DNA of 64,000 bases from Pseudomonas paracarnis (GTDB lineage Bacteria; Pseudomonadota; Gammaproteobacteria; Pseudomonadales; Pseudomonadaceae): assembly GCF_904063055.1 (NCBI RefSeq), contig NZ_CAJFCN010000008.1, positions 1-64,000 on the forward strand, read 5' to 3'. Of the stretch, positions 16,992 through 25,981 are shown in pieces. Positions within the stretch are counted from its first letter, which is position 1. Each line of letters opens with the position of its first letter. A program made the position numbers and the translations under genes. The notes beneath the pieces are model-generated. The model ran no database searches, was not told the DNA's origin, and saw only the letters and a program-made list of their open reading frames with translations.

Positions 16992-17548
16992 GTACCACAC
17001 AGGTTGTACGCCCCGCCGGCGCGGGCCACGAAACCCTTTATGTGTTGCTGTTGTGCCTGATCATCCTCGCGGTGGCGGGCACGGTCGTGGCGCTGCACGG
17101 GGAAACCCAGGAAGTCGCGGCAGTGCCCAGCCACCAGCTGGACGCCCGCCGCGACCTGAGCGCCGCCGAGCAAGGCATCTACGCCGACCTGCGGGTGACC
17201 CTGGATGAAATCCACCTGTTGCAGCAGGAACACAGCGCCCTGCCGACGCCTGAGCAACTGGCCGAAGAAGGCTTCGCGCCCTTTGCCCAGGATGCCAGTT
17301 CGGTCAGCCGTGGCGGCCATCGCTGGCAGCTGCTGGCACCCGCCGCCTACCTGGGCTTGAGCCAGGCGCCGGCCACCAGCGGTTCGCTGCTGATGCGCGT
17401 GCAAGGCAGTGAGCCGGATATCTGGCTCAACCGCAGCGCCAACCTTGCCGCCCCTTCCGACCTCACTGACCAGGCGCTGATCGCGGCCGGCTGGCAGCAG
17501 GTGGTCGCGCAATTCGATGCTGGCGTCACCCGCCAGCACCGTCACTGA
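16988..17548 (+). CDS. fpvK: FpvK: inner-membrane protein (DUF6162 type)
   Basis: 186 residues with one N-terminal membrane anchor (about 17-38) and a periplasmic domain rich in Ala, Glu and Gln, probably helical at residues 50-90, ending in HRH. It overlaps fpvJ by 4 bp. It belongs to a family of unknown fold found beside metal ABC transporters and is fourth in the fpv operon, hence FpvK. Confidence 0.75.
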   Translation: MSTTQVVRPAGAGHETLYVLLLCLIILAVAGTVVALHGETQEVAAVPSHQLDARRDLSAAEQGIYADLRVTLDEIHLLQQEHSALPTPEQLAEEGFAPFAQDASSVSRGGHRWQLLAPAAYLGLSQAPATSGSLLMRVQGSEPDIWLNRSANLAAPSDLTDQALIAAGWQQVVAQFDAGVTRQHRH

Positions 17549-17567
17549 ACGAGAAGACCGATTGCCC

Positions 17568-18488
17568 ATGTCCATGTCATCGCCCCTGTTGCGCCTTTTA
17601 CTGGTTGGCCTGTTCAGCCTGATGCTCACCCCCCTTGCCAATGCCGAGGCGGCCAAGCGCCTGCGTATCGGCATTACCTTGCACCCCTATTACAGCTACG
17701 TGGCCAATATCGTGGGCGACAAGGCCGAGGTGGTGCCGCTGATTCCCGCCGGTTTCAACCCGCACGCCTACGAGCCGCGCGCCGAAGACATCAAGCGCAT
17801 CGGCACCCTGGATGTGATCGTACTCAACGGCGTCGGCCACGACGACTTCGCCGACCGCATGATCGCCACCAGCGAGCGCCCGGATATCAAGGTGATCGAA
17901 GCCAACGCCAACGTGCCGCTGCTCGCCGCGACCGGTAACGCAGCACGCGGTGCGGGCAAGGTGGTCAACCCGCACACCTTCCTGTCGATCAGCGCGTCGA
18001 TTGCCCAGGTCAATAACATTGCCCGTGAGTTGGGCAAGCTCGACCCGGACAACGCCAAAACCTACACCCAGAACGCCCGCGCCTACAGCAAGCGCCTGCG
18101 TCAGATGCGCGCCGACGCCCTGGCCAAGCTGACCAGCGCGCCCAACCCCGACCTGCGTGTCGCCACCGTACACGCGGCCTACGACTACCTGTTGCGCGAG
18201 TTTGGCCTGGAAGTCACCGCCGTGGTCGAGCCGGCCCACGGTATCGAGCCAAGCCCCAGCCAGCTGAAAAAGACCATCGATGAACTGCGTGCTCTGGATG
18301 TGAAAGTGATCTTCTCGGAGATGGATTTCCCGTCCACCTACGTCGATACCATCCAGCGTGAATCCGGGGTCAAGCTGTACCCGCTGTCGCATATTTCCTA
18401 CGGCGAATACAGCGCGGAGAAGTACGAAGTGGAGATGACCGGCAACCTCAACACGGTGGTACGGGCGATTCAGGAGTCGGGAGCATGA
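17568..18488 (+). CDS. fpvC: FpvC: cluster 9 metal-binding periplasmic protein
   Basis: 306 residues from the ATG at 17568; the Sec signal runs to about residue 27 (LANAEA). The mature protein is a TroA/ZnuA-type metal-binding protein, with candidate ligands in HPYYSY, NPHAYEP, HTFLSISASIAQV, HAAYDYLL and the SEMDFP loop. In the fpv system FpvC captures the iron, or the pyoverdine intermediate, after reduction by FpvG. It starts 20 bp after fpvK, and the next gene overlaps by 4 bp. Confidence 0.88.
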   Translation: MSMSSPLLRLLLVGLFSLMLTPLANAEAAKRLRIGITLHPYYSYVANIVGDKAEVVPLIPAGFNPHAYEPRAEDIKRIGTLDVIVLNGVGHDDFADRMIATSERPDIKVIEANANVPLLAATGNAARGAGKVVNPHTFLSISASIAQVNNIARELGKLDPDNAKTYTQNARAYSKRLRQMRADALAKLTSAPNPDLRVATVHAAYDYLLREFGLEVTAVVEPAHGIEPSPSQLKKTIDELRALDVKVIFSEMDFPSTYVDTIQRESGVKLYPLSHISYGEYSAEKYEVEMTGNLNTVVRAIQESGA

Positions 18489-19231
18489 CCGCCGCGCAGC
18501 ACCTGAACGCCGTCAACGTCGGCCCCACCCTGAACTTCGACCAGGTCTCGCTGACCCTGGGGCGCACCGTAATCCTCGATGGCGTGAGTTTCCAGGTACA
18601 ACCGGGCAGCATCCACGCACTGGTAGGTCCCAACGGCGGCGGTAAAAGCTCGCTGATCAAGACCCTGCTGGGGCAGACGCCGCACCAGGGGCGTTTGAGC
18701 CTGGAATGGCCAACCACACCCGGCACCATCGGTTACGTGCCCCAGGCGCTGGAATTTGACCGCGGCTTGCCGATGACCGTGGACGATTTCATGGCTGCCA
18801 TGTGCCAGCGTCGCCCGGCGTTTCTGGGCCTTTCCAGGCATTACGCAGCAGCGATTGGCGATGCCCTCGAGCGCGTTGGCATGCAAGACAAGCGCAAGCG
18901 CCGCATGGGCGCGTTGTCCGGCGGTGAGCGCCAGCGCGTACTGCTGGCCCAGGGGCTGATTCCGGCGCCGCAGTTGCTGGTGCTGGATGAGCCGATGTCG
19001 GCCCTCGACGAGGCGGGTATCCAGGTGTTCGAACGGCTGTTGAACGACTGGCGCCTGGCCGGGATTACCGTGCTGTGGATCGAGCACGACCTGGAGGCCG
19101 TGGGCCGCCTGGCCGACCGCGTCACCGGTCTTAACCGCCGCGTGCTGTTCGACGCCACACCGAAAGAGGCGCTGACCCCGGACCGCCTGCTCACTCTGTT
19201 CTCCACCCACCCTCGGAGCCCGGCCCCATGA
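18485..19231 (+). CDS. fpvD: FpvD: metal ABC transporter ATPase
   Basis: 248 residues: Walker A GPNGGGKSS, signature LSGGERQRV, Walker B LLVLDEPMSALD and switch His in WIEHDLE. It belongs to the cluster 9 (Zn/Mn/Fe) ATPase type and energises the FpvE permease. It overlaps both neighbours by 4 bp. Confidence 0.92.
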   Translation: MTAAQHLNAVNVGPTLNFDQVSLTLGRTVILDGVSFQVQPGSIHALVGPNGGGKSSLIKTLLGQTPHQGRLSLEWPTTPGTIGYVPQALEFDRGLPMTVDDFMAAMCQRRPAFLGLSRHYAAAIGDALERVGMQDKRKRRMGALSGGERQRVLLAQGLIPAPQLLVLDEPMSALDEAGIQVFERLLNDWRLAGITVLWIEHDLEAVGRLADRVTGLNRRVLFDATPKEALTPDRLLTLFSTHPRSPAP

Positions 19232-20127
19232 GTTATGAAGCCTTTCGCTTGATGGTCCAAGGCTGGGCCTCTGCCGGTTACCTGCCCGAAGCCCTGGCCT
19301 ACGGGTTTGTGGTCAACGCCCTGCTCGCCGGCTTGTTGATCGGCCCGGTGCTGGGCGGCCTGGGCACGCTGGTGGTGGTCAAGCGCTTTGCGTTTTTCTC
19401 CGAAGCGGTCGGCCATGCCGCGCTGACCGGCGTGGCCGTGGGCATCCTGCTGGGCGAACCCTATACCGGGCCTTATGGCAGCCTGTTTGGCTACTGCCTG
19501 CTGTTCGGCATCCTGCTCAATTACCTGCGTAACCGCACCGGCCTGGCGCCCGATACCTTGATCGGCGTGTTCCTGTCCGTGTCCCTGGCACTGGGGGCAA
19601 GCCTGCTGCTGATCCTGGCCGGCAAGATCAACGTGCACATTCTCGAGAACGTGCTGTTTGGCTCGGTGCTGACGGTCAACGGCAACGACCTGCTGGTACT
19701 GGCCATTGTCGGCTCGCTGGTGATGGCCCTGGCATTGCCGCTGTACAACCGCATCATGCTGGCCAGTTTCAACCCGCAATTGGCAGCAGTGCGCGGGGTG
19801 GCGGTGAAAAGCCTGGACTACCTGTTCGTGATCCTGGTGACCCTGATCACCGTGGCCGCGGTCAAGGTCATCGGCGCAATCCTGGTCGGTGCCTTGCTGG
19901 TGATTCCTGCCGCTGCGGCGCGCCTGTTGAGCCAGTCACTCAAAGGGTTTTTCTGGATCTCGGTGCTGATCGCTACCGTCAGCACCCTGTGCGGCATCCT
20001 GCTGCCGATTATCTTCGACCTGCCCATCCCATCCGGTGCCGCCATCATTCTGGTTGCCGGTATCGCCTTCGCCTTCGCCGCCATCGCCCGTGGCGTTGTG
20101 CCCAGCCTCAAAGGGAATCTTGGATAA
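19228..20127 (+). CDS. fpvE: FpvE: metal ABC transporter permease
   Basis: 299 residues of the ABC-3 (ZnuB/TroC) family with about eight or nine membrane segments. The cytoplasmic coupling region RGVAVKSLDYLFVILVTLITVAAVKVIGAILVGALLVIPAAAARLLS is diagnostic. With FpvD it would move ferrous iron from the periplasm to the cytoplasm after ferripyoverdine reduction. Start and stop overlap both neighbours. Confidence 0.92.
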   Translation: MSYEAFRLMVQGWASAGYLPEALAYGFVVNALLAGLLIGPVLGGLGTLVVVKRFAFFSEAVGHAALTGVAVGILLGEPYTGPYGSLFGYCLLFGILLNYLRNRTGLAPDTLIGVFLSVSLALGASLLLILAGKINVHILENVLFGSVLTVNGNDLLVLAIVGSLVMALALPLYNRIMLASFNPQLAAVRGVAVKSLDYLFVILVTLITVAAVKVIGAILVGALLVIPAAAARLLSQSLKGFFWISVLIATVSTLCGILLPIIFDLPIPSGAAIILVAGIAFAFAAIARGVVPSLKGNLG

Positions 20128-21080
20128 TGCGCCCTGTCTTTCGCCCACTGGCCCTGGCCATCGCTTGCTTGATGAGTACGTCGGCACTGGCCGTCGACGG
20201 TTTCGACGCCAAGGACTTCAAAGTCAACCAGGGCCTCGGTCACGCAGCCCTGACCAAGACCAAGCCGCCGGTCAAGGTGCTGGCGTCGCTGCCGATTACC
20301 TACGGTTTGGCCGAGGCGCTGCTCACAGGCACCAACGTAGCGCTTGAACGCGCCGCGCCGGCCAACCTACCGGGTTCGCGGCAGGTGTCCTACTTCACCG
20401 GCCGCGGTGCTGCGGCATTGAACAAGTTGGCGCTGGACGCCGACGCGGCCATCGGCCTGCGCTCGCTGTGGGCCGATGACCCGCTGTACCCCGTGGCGCG
20501 ACGCAGCAATATCCGCATCGTCGAAGTCGATGCCGCACGCCCGGTGGACGGCGGCTTGCCGGGTATCGCAGTACAACCGGGGGTCACCGATGGCTTGAAC
20601 AGCCAACCCTGGCAATCGAGCAACAATATGGGCCGCATGGCCGACGTGATGGCCGCCGACCTGAGCCGCCTGGCGCCGGCTGCCAAACCCAGGATCGACG
20701 CTAACCTGGCCGCGTTCAAACAGCGTTTACTCAAGCTCACCGCCGACAGCGAGGCGCGATTGGCCAAGGCCGACAACCTGAGTGTGCTCAGCTTGAGCGA
20801 TCACTTCGCGTACCTGGTCAGCAGCCTGAACCTGGAAGTGCTCAGCACCGATGCACGGCCCGACGCCGAGTGGACGCCCGAGGCGCTGCAAAAACTCAGC
20901 AGCGCGTTGAAGGATAACGATGTGGCGGTGGTGCTGCATCACCGTCAACCCAGCGATGCAGTCAAAACCGCCGTCACTGCCGGCGGCTCCAGACTGTTGG
21001 TGTTGAATGTGGACGGCGCCGACCCGGTGACGGAGTTGGAAACCAATGTAGACCAAGTGATCAAAGCACTTACACCCTAG
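20127..21080 (+). CDS. fpvF: FpvF: second periplasmic binding protein of the fpv system
   Basis: 317 residues from the ATG at 20127 (TAATG overlap with fpvE), with signal cleavage after about residue 23 (SALAVDG). The mature part is a diverged cluster 9 binding protein: the lobes are visible (VKVLASLPITYGLAEALLTG, LSVLSLSDHFAYLVSSL) but several metal-ligand histidines of FpvC are replaced. In P. aeruginosa FpvC and FpvF together bind pyoverdine or its ferric form. It ends the operon. Confidence 0.82.
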   Translation: MRPVFRPLALAIACLMSTSALAVDGFDAKDFKVNQGLGHAALTKTKPPVKVLASLPITYGLAEALLTGTNVALERAAPANLPGSRQVSYFTGRGAAALNKLALDADAAIGLRSLWADDPLYPVARRSNIRIVEVDAARPVDGGLPGIAVQPGVTDGLNSQPWQSSNNMGRMADVMAADLSRLAPAAKPRIDANLAAFKQRLLKLTADSEARLAKADNLSVLSLSDHFAYLVSSLNLEVLSTDARPDAEWTPEALQKLSSALKDNDVAVVLHHRQPSDAVKTAVTAGGSRLLVLNVDGADPVTELETNVDQVIKALTP

Positions 21081-21117
21081 GCAAGCCACCGATCCGTCAG
21101 AGATAAACTCGGTTCAA

Positions 21118-21204
21118 TGTGGGAGCTGGCTTGCCTGCGATGGCATCGACTCGGTGCGCCTGATAAACCGAGGCGTCCGCATCGCAGGCAAGCCAGCTCC
21201 CACA
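21118..21204. repeat. REPIN-type inverted repeat
   Basis: Perfect 24-bp arms (21118-21141 and 21181-21204; TGTGGGAGCTGGCTTGCC form) with a 39-bp loop, directly after fpvF. Two more full elements (23397-23486 and 27672-27760) and several half copies at 33.6-34.1 kb occur in the window. They are non-coding and can stabilise mRNA ends or act as terminators. Confidence 0.9.
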
Positions 21205-21226
21205 TGGGTTCGCGGTGCACCAGCCG

Positions 21227-21940
21227 CTACACCACATCCACACCCACATGAATCGCATCATGCCGCCAGAACTCCAGGTCGCAGTCGATCAGGCGTTGAT
21301 GCTGGTCGTAATTGACCCGGGCGATGCGCAAGCCCGGGCTGCCTACCGAGACGCGTAGCGCAGCGGCCGCTTCCACCGGTAGCGAGGTGGGCACAATCTC
21401 GAAACGCACCCGCCCGTAGTGCAAGTCATATTTGCTGGCATACAGCTCAGTCATCGACTGATTCAAATCACACGCCAGGATCCCCGGAAAATACTGCGGG
21501 TTCAGATAGTGCTCCACATACAACACCAGGCGCCCGTCAATCCTGCGCCCCCGGCAAATCTGGATCACGCTCGACAACGCCGGCAACTGCAACCACGCGC
21601 ACACCGCCGCCGACGCCGGTTGCAAGCGTGCTGAGATGACCTGCGTGGAAGCCTCGCGCCCCTGGTCGCTGACCATGGCGTGAAAGTGGCTGCGCTGCAT
21701 CAGGTTATAGGCCAGCCGTGGCGGCGAAACGAACCAGCCCCGACGCTCTTCGCGGTAAATCTGCCCTTGGGCCTCAAGCTGTAACAAGGCTTCCCGCACG
21801 GTAATCCGAGTGGTACCAAACAACTCGCTGAGCTTGCGTTCGGCGGGCAGTTTGCTGGCAGGCGGCAACAGGCCGTGGTCGATCTGCTCCTGCAGCGCCA
21901 GGCCGATGGAAGTTACCGCCTTGATTGCCTCATCACGCAT
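21227..21940 (-). CDS. GntR/HutC-family regulator (UTRA sensor)
   Basis: 237 residues from the ATG at 21940. A winged helix (about 5-72; PAERKLSELFGTTRITVREALLQLEAQGQIYREERRGWFV) is followed by a UTRA ligand-binding domain. It is divergent from an ABC importer with phosphohydrolase genes, and near-palindromic TGG-CTAG-CCA sites lie just upstream of both transcription units. Homologues of this kind repress phosphonate or amino-acid uptake operons until the ligand binds. The ligand here is unknown. Confidence 0.88.
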   Translation of the reverse strand: MRDEAIKAVTSIGLALQEQIDHGLLPPASKLPAERKLSELFGTTRITVREALLQLEAQGQIYREERRGWFVSPPRLAYNLMQRSHFHAMVSDQGREASTQVISARLQPASAAVCAWLQLPALSSVIQICRGRRIDGRLVLYVEHYLNPQYFPGILACDLNQSMTELYASKYDLHYGRVRFEIVPTSLPVEAAAALRVSVGSPGLRIARVNYDQHQRLIDCDLEFWRHDAIHVGVDVV

Positions 21941-21954
21941 CAACGTTACCTATC

Positions 21955-22234
21955 TGGACTAGACCAGCACCGTTCAGGTGCACAAAACGCGCTCTATCTG
22001 GGCTTTTGCTGCTGGGTGCCAGCCTAGGCACTCCAGATGACCGACAGATGACAAAGGCTGTCGACTGCGTCTTCCACACCCTGCAATACATCGGCCAAGT
22101 CCAAGGCCTGCGGGCACTTGGGCATGGTCTACGCTAAGTCAGAGCTGAACGACATCAGCGCTTCAAAAACGACATCGACATGAAACTGTCATCCAGGGGG
22201 CCTAGATTGGCTCAGGTATTGCTGACCTAGACCA
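21955..22234. promoter_or_regulatory. Putative GntR operators in the divergent region
   Basis: TGGACTAGACCA (21955-21966) is a palindrome apart from the paired W positions and lies 15 bp upstream of the regulator start. TGACCTAGACCA (22223-22234) lies 57 bp upstream of the transporter start and differs at one conserved position. A weaker copy, GGGCCTAGATTG, is at 22198-22209. Shared CTAG-centred dyads on both sides of the divergon fit autoregulation plus control of the transporter operon. No gene lies in 21941-22291. Confidence 0.6.
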
Positions 22235-22291
22235 AACCACCGCTAACGTTCAGATAAAACGCCGCGTTGAAAACGCCCAAAGGAGCTTCGG

Positions 22292-23368
22292 ATGAAACAG
22301 CTTTTCCTGGCATCACTGTTAGGCTCGACCATTGCCATGTGCACCGCCGCCATGGCTGCTGATACCGATCTAAAAACCTTGGAAGCCGCCGCCAAAGCGG
22401 AAGGCGCCGTCAACAGCGTCGGCATGCCCGATGACTGGGCCAACTGGAAAGGCACCTGGGAAGACCTGGCCAAAACCTACGGCCTCAAGCACATCGACAC
22501 CGACATGAGCTCGGCCCAGGAAATCGCCAAGTTCAAAGCCGAAAAGGACAACGCCAGCGCCGATATCGGTGACGTGGGCGCGGCCTTCGGCCCGATCGCG
22601 GTAAAGCAAGAAGTGACCCAGCCGTACAAACCATCCACCTGGGCACAGGTGCCGGATTGGGCGAAAGACAAGGACGGTCACTGGGCCCTGGCTTACACCG
22701 GTACCATTGCCTTTATCGTCAACAAGAAGCTGCTGCACGGCTCCGAAGTGCCCACCACCTGGGCTGACCTGCAAACCGGTAAATACAAGGTATCGGTGGG
22801 TGACGTGAGCACCGCCGCCCAGGCTTCGAACGCAGTACTCGCCGCGGCCATCGCCAACAAAGGCGACGAGAAAAACATCGCGCCGGGCCTGCAATTTTTC
22901 ACCAAGATCGCCCAGCAAGGTCGCCTCTCGCTGTCCAACCCGACCATCGCTACCATGGAAAAAGGCGAAGTCGAAGTGGGCCTCGTCTGGGACTTCAACG
23001 GCCTGAGCTATAAGGCCAAGATGGCCAACCCCGATGACTACGTGGTGCTGATCCCCTCGGATGGCTCGGTGAAATCCGGCTACACCACCCTCATCAACAA
23101 ATACGCCAAGCACCCGAACGCCGCCAAGCTCACCCGCGAATACATCTTCAGCGATGCCGGCCAGCTCAACCTGGCGCGCGGCAATGCGCGTCCGATCCGG
23201 GCTGAAACCGACTTGAAACTGCCGGCAGACGTTGCCAAAAACCTGATCCCGGGCGAGCAGTACACCAAGGCCAACCCGCAGCCGATCAAGGATGCCGATG
23301 CCTGGGAAGCGACGTCCAAGAAGCTGCCACAGATGTGGAACGAGCAAGTCATCGTAGAAATGAAGTAA
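22292..23368 (+). CDS. ABC transporter periplasmic binding protein
   Basis: 358 residues; the Sec signal cleaves after about residue 22 (AMAAD). It is a type II solute-binding protein of the spermidine/Fe/2-aminoethylphosphonate group (DIGDVGAAFGPIAVKQ, then GYTTLINKYAKHPNAAKLTREYIFSDAGQLNLARGNARPIR). AAAGGAG precedes the ATG. It is the first gene of the transporter operon but is separated from the next gene by a REPIN, which may raise its mRNA level relative to the permeases. The neighbouring phosphohydrolases point to an organophosphorus ligand. Confidence 0.85.
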   Translation: MKQLFLASLLGSTIAMCTAAMAADTDLKTLEAAAKAEGAVNSVGMPDDWANWKGTWEDLAKTYGLKHIDTDMSSAQEIAKFKAEKDNASADIGDVGAAFGPIAVKQEVTQPYKPSTWAQVPDWAKDKDGHWALAYTGTIAFIVNKKLLHGSEVPTTWADLQTGKYKVSVGDVSTAAQASNAVLAAAIANKGDEKNIAPGLQFFTKIAQQGRLSLSNPTIATMEKGEVEVGLVWDFNGLSYKAKMANPDDYVVLIPSDGSVKSGYTTLINKYAKHPNAAKLTREYIFSDAGQLNLARGNARPIRAETDLKLPADVAKNLIPGEQYTKANPQPIKDADAWEATSKKLPQMWNEQVIVEMK

Positions 23369-23396
23369 TCGGTCTCTCTGATCCAAAGGCGGTCAG

Positions 23397-23486
23397 TGTG
23401 GGAGCTGGCTTGCCTGCGATAGCGGTCTGACATTCAACATTTGTGTCCACTGATACACCGCCATCGCAGGCAAGCCATCTCCCACA
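23397..23486. repeat. REPIN-type inverted repeat
   Basis: Arms 23397-23425 and 23459-23486 share the GTGGGAG...TGCCTGCGAT core; the right arm has one substitution (CCATCTCCC for CCAGCTCCC). It lies between the binding-protein gene and the phosphohydrolase gene. Confidence 0.85.
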
Positions 23487-23545
23487 TTTGATCCCATTCC
23501 ACGTTGATACTGAGCCATACCCTCTGTTGCGGAGCCCCAGCCCCC

Positions 23546-24352
23546 ATGAAGCACACTGTCATCCTTGTGGTGCTCGACGGCCTCAACTTCGAGGTTGCCC
23601 GGCACGCCATGGGGCACTTGCAGGCCTATGTCGGCGCCGGACGCGCAGCCCTCTACACACTGGAATGTGAACTGCCTGCCCTGTCCCGCCCGTTGTACGA
23701 GTGCATCCTCTCCGGCGTGCCGCCGATCCAAAGCGGTGTCGTGCACAACAACGTCTCGCGCCTGTCCACCCAGCGCAGCATTTTCCATTACGCCACCGAC
23801 GCCGGCTTGAGCACCGCTGCGGCGGCTTACCACTGGGTCAGCGAGTTGTATAACCGCACGCCCTTTCTCGCCGCCCGCGATCGTCATACCGACGACAAGG
23901 CGCTGGCGATCCAGCATGGGCATTTCTACTGGAATGACCACTACCCCGATTCCCACCTGTTCGCCGACGCCGAAAGCCTGCGGCTCAAGCACGCGCCAAA
24001 CTTTTTGCTGGTGCACCCCATGAACATCGACGACGCCGGTCACAAGCATGGCCTCGACACCGCGCAATACCGCAACAGCGCACGCTCGGCTGACATTATC
24101 CTGGCCGACTACCTGCAAGACTGGCTCGATGCCGGCTACCAGGTACTGGTCACCGCCGACCACGGCATGAACAACGACCGCTCCCACAACGGCCTGTTGC
24201 GCGAAGAACGGGAAGTGCCACTGTTTGTCATCGGTGACGCCTTCAGCCTGGACACCGACGCTGCGCCGAAACAAACCGACCTGTGCGGCACCATCTGCGA
24301 ACTGCTGGGCGTGCCCCACAACAAGCCTGTGTGCCGGGAGCTGCTCAAGTGA
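23546..24352 (+). CDS. Alkaline-phosphatase-superfamily phosphohydrolase
   Basis: 268 residues from the ATG at 23546. Metal-site motifs of the nucleotide pyrophosphatase/phosphonoacetate-hydrolase branch are visible: VVLDGL at the start, a candidate nucleophile Ser in ALSRPLYECILSG, NIDDAGHKHG, and TADHGMNND. No signal peptide is present, so it is cytoplasmic and acts after import. It sits inside an ABC operon and its stop overlaps the first permease gene. It probably cleaves an imported phosphodiester, phosphomonoester or phosphonate; the substrate is not fixed by sequence. Confidence 0.82.
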   Translation: MKHTVILVVLDGLNFEVARHAMGHLQAYVGAGRAALYTLECELPALSRPLYECILSGVPPIQSGVVHNNVSRLSTQRSIFHYATDAGLSTAAAAYHWVSELYNRTPFLAARDRHTDDKALAIQHGHFYWNDHYPDSHLFADAESLRLKHAPNFLLVHPMNIDDAGHKHGLDTAQYRNSARSADIILADYLQDWLDAGYQVLVTADHGMNNDRSHNGLLREEREVPLFVIGDAFSLDTDAAPKQTDLCGTICELLGVPHNKPVCRELLK

Positions 24353-25194
24353 ATGCATTGACCCGCGGCAAATGGCTGGCCCTGCTATGCCTGCTGCCCT
24401 TCGCACTGTTCTTTATCGTGTTCGAGATCGCGCCGCTGGTATGGGTGCTGATCAGCAGCCTGCAAACCGAAGAGTCCGGCTGGAGCCTGGAAAACTTCAC
24501 CCGCATCTTCACCTCGAAGTTCTACCGGCAGGCCATCCAGTTCAGCCTGGAGATCAGTTTCTACTCCAGCATCTTCGGCATCATCATCGCCACCCTGGGC
24601 AGCTACTCATTGCGCCGAGTGGATTCGCCGCTGCGCAACTTCGTCACCGCATTCGCCAACATGACCAGCAACTTCGCCGGCGTACCCCTGGCCTTCGCGT
24701 TCATCATCCTGCTGGGGTTCAACGGCAGTATCACCCTCATGCTCAAGCAGGCCGGGATCATTGAGGACTTCAACCTGTACTCGAAAACCGGCCTGATCAT
24801 CCTCTATACCTACTTCCAGATTCCCCTCGGCGTACTGCTGCTCTACCCGGCCTTCGACGCATTGCGCGAAGACTGGCGCGAGTCGGCCGCCCTGCTCGGT
24901 GCGAATGGCTGGCAGTTCTGGCGGCATATCGGCCTGCCGGTGCTCACCCCGGCGCTGCTCGGTACCTTTGTGATCCTGTTGGCCAACGCCCTCGGCGCCT
25001 ATGCCACGGTATATGCACTGACCACCGGCAACTTCAACGTACTGCCGATTCGCATTGCCGGCCTGGTCTCCGGCGATGTGTCGCTGGACCCGAACATGGC
25101 CAGCGCCCTGGCCGTGGTGCTGGTGGCGCTGATGACCGTGGTCACGGTGGTGCATCAACTGCTGCTCAAGAGGAGCTACCATGTCTCGCGCTGA
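24349..25194 (+). CDS. ABC transporter permease 1
   Basis: 281 residues starting at a GTG (24349) that overlaps the previous stop as GTGA. There are six membrane segments and a PotB/PhnU-type EAA loop (DALREDWRESAALLGANGWQFWRHIGLPVLTPALL). It pairs with the permease encoded next, with which it overlaps by 14 bp. Confidence 0.88.
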   Translation: MNALTRGKWLALLCLLPFALFFIVFEIAPLVWVLISSLQTEESGWSLENFTRIFTSKFYRQAIQFSLEISFYSSIFGIIIATLGSYSLRRVDSPLRNFVTAFANMTSNFAGVPLAFAFIILLGFNGSITLMLKQAGIIEDFNLYSKTGLIILYTYFQIPLGVLLLYPAFDALREDWRESAALLGANGWQFWRHIGLPVLTPALLGTFVILLANALGAYATVYALTTGNFNVLPIRIAGLVSGDVSLDPNMASALAVVLVALMTVVTVVHQLLLKRSYHVSR

Positions 25195-25981
25195 AGCCGG
25201 CCCGGCCTCCCTCTACCATCGGGTGGTGGTGTACCTGTTGTTCCTGATCCTGGTGCTGCCTTTGGTAGGCACCTTTGTCTACTCGATTTCCAGCAGTTGG
25301 TCGGCAACCATCCTGCCCGCCGGCTTCAGCGTGAAATGGTATGTACAGCTGTGGAGCGACCCGCGCTTTCTGATGGCCTTCGGGCAATCGTTGCTGGTGT
25401 GCGTGGGCGCACTGATCCTTTCGGTGGTGTTGATTTTGCCGCTGCTGTTCGTGGTGCACTACCACTTTCCCAAGCTCGACGCGTTGATGAACATCCTGAT
25501 CCTGCTGCCCTTTGCGGTGCCGCCGGTGGTGTCCTCGGTGGGGCTGCTGCAACTGTACGGGTCCGGGCCGCTGGCGATGGTGGGCACGCCGTGGATTTTG
25601 ATCGGCTGCTACTTCACCGTCGCGCTGCCGTTCATGTACCGCGCGATCACCAACAACCTGCAAGCCATCAACCTGCGCGACCTGATGGACGCTTCGCAAC
25701 TGCTCGGCGCCAGCACCTGGCAGGCCGCGATCCTGGTGGTGCTGCCCAACCTGCGCAAGGGCCTGATGGTGGCGCTGCTGCTGTCGTTCTCGTTCCTGTT
25801 CGGCGAGTTCGTGTTCGCCAACATCCTCGTCGGCACCCGGTACGAAACCCTGCAGGTGTACCTCAACAACATGCGCAACAGCAGTGGCCATTTCACCAGC
25901 GCCGTGGTGATCTCTTATTTCTTCTTTGTGCTGGTACTGACCTGGGCCGCCACTCTCTTGAACAAGGACAAAAGCCAATGA
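25181..25981 (+). CDS. ABC transporter permease 2
   Basis: 266 residues, six membrane segments, PotC/PhnV type. The EAA loop is RDLMDASQLLGASTWQAAILVVLPNLRKGL. It overlaps permease 1 by 14 bp and the ATPase gene by 4 bp, so the importer is one translationally coupled unit. Confidence 0.88.
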   Translation: MSRAEAGPASLYHRVVVYLLFLILVLPLVGTFVYSISSSWSATILPAGFSVKWYVQLWSDPRFLMAFGQSLLVCVGALILSVVLILPLLFVVHYHFPKLDALMNILILLPFAVPPVVSSVGLLQLYGSGPLAMVGTPWILIGCYFTVALPFMYRAITNNLQAINLRDLMDASQLLGASTWQAAILVVLPNLRKGLMVALLLSFSFLFGEFVFANILVGTRYETLQVYLNNMRNSSGHFTSAVVISYFFFVLVLTWAATLLNKDKSQ

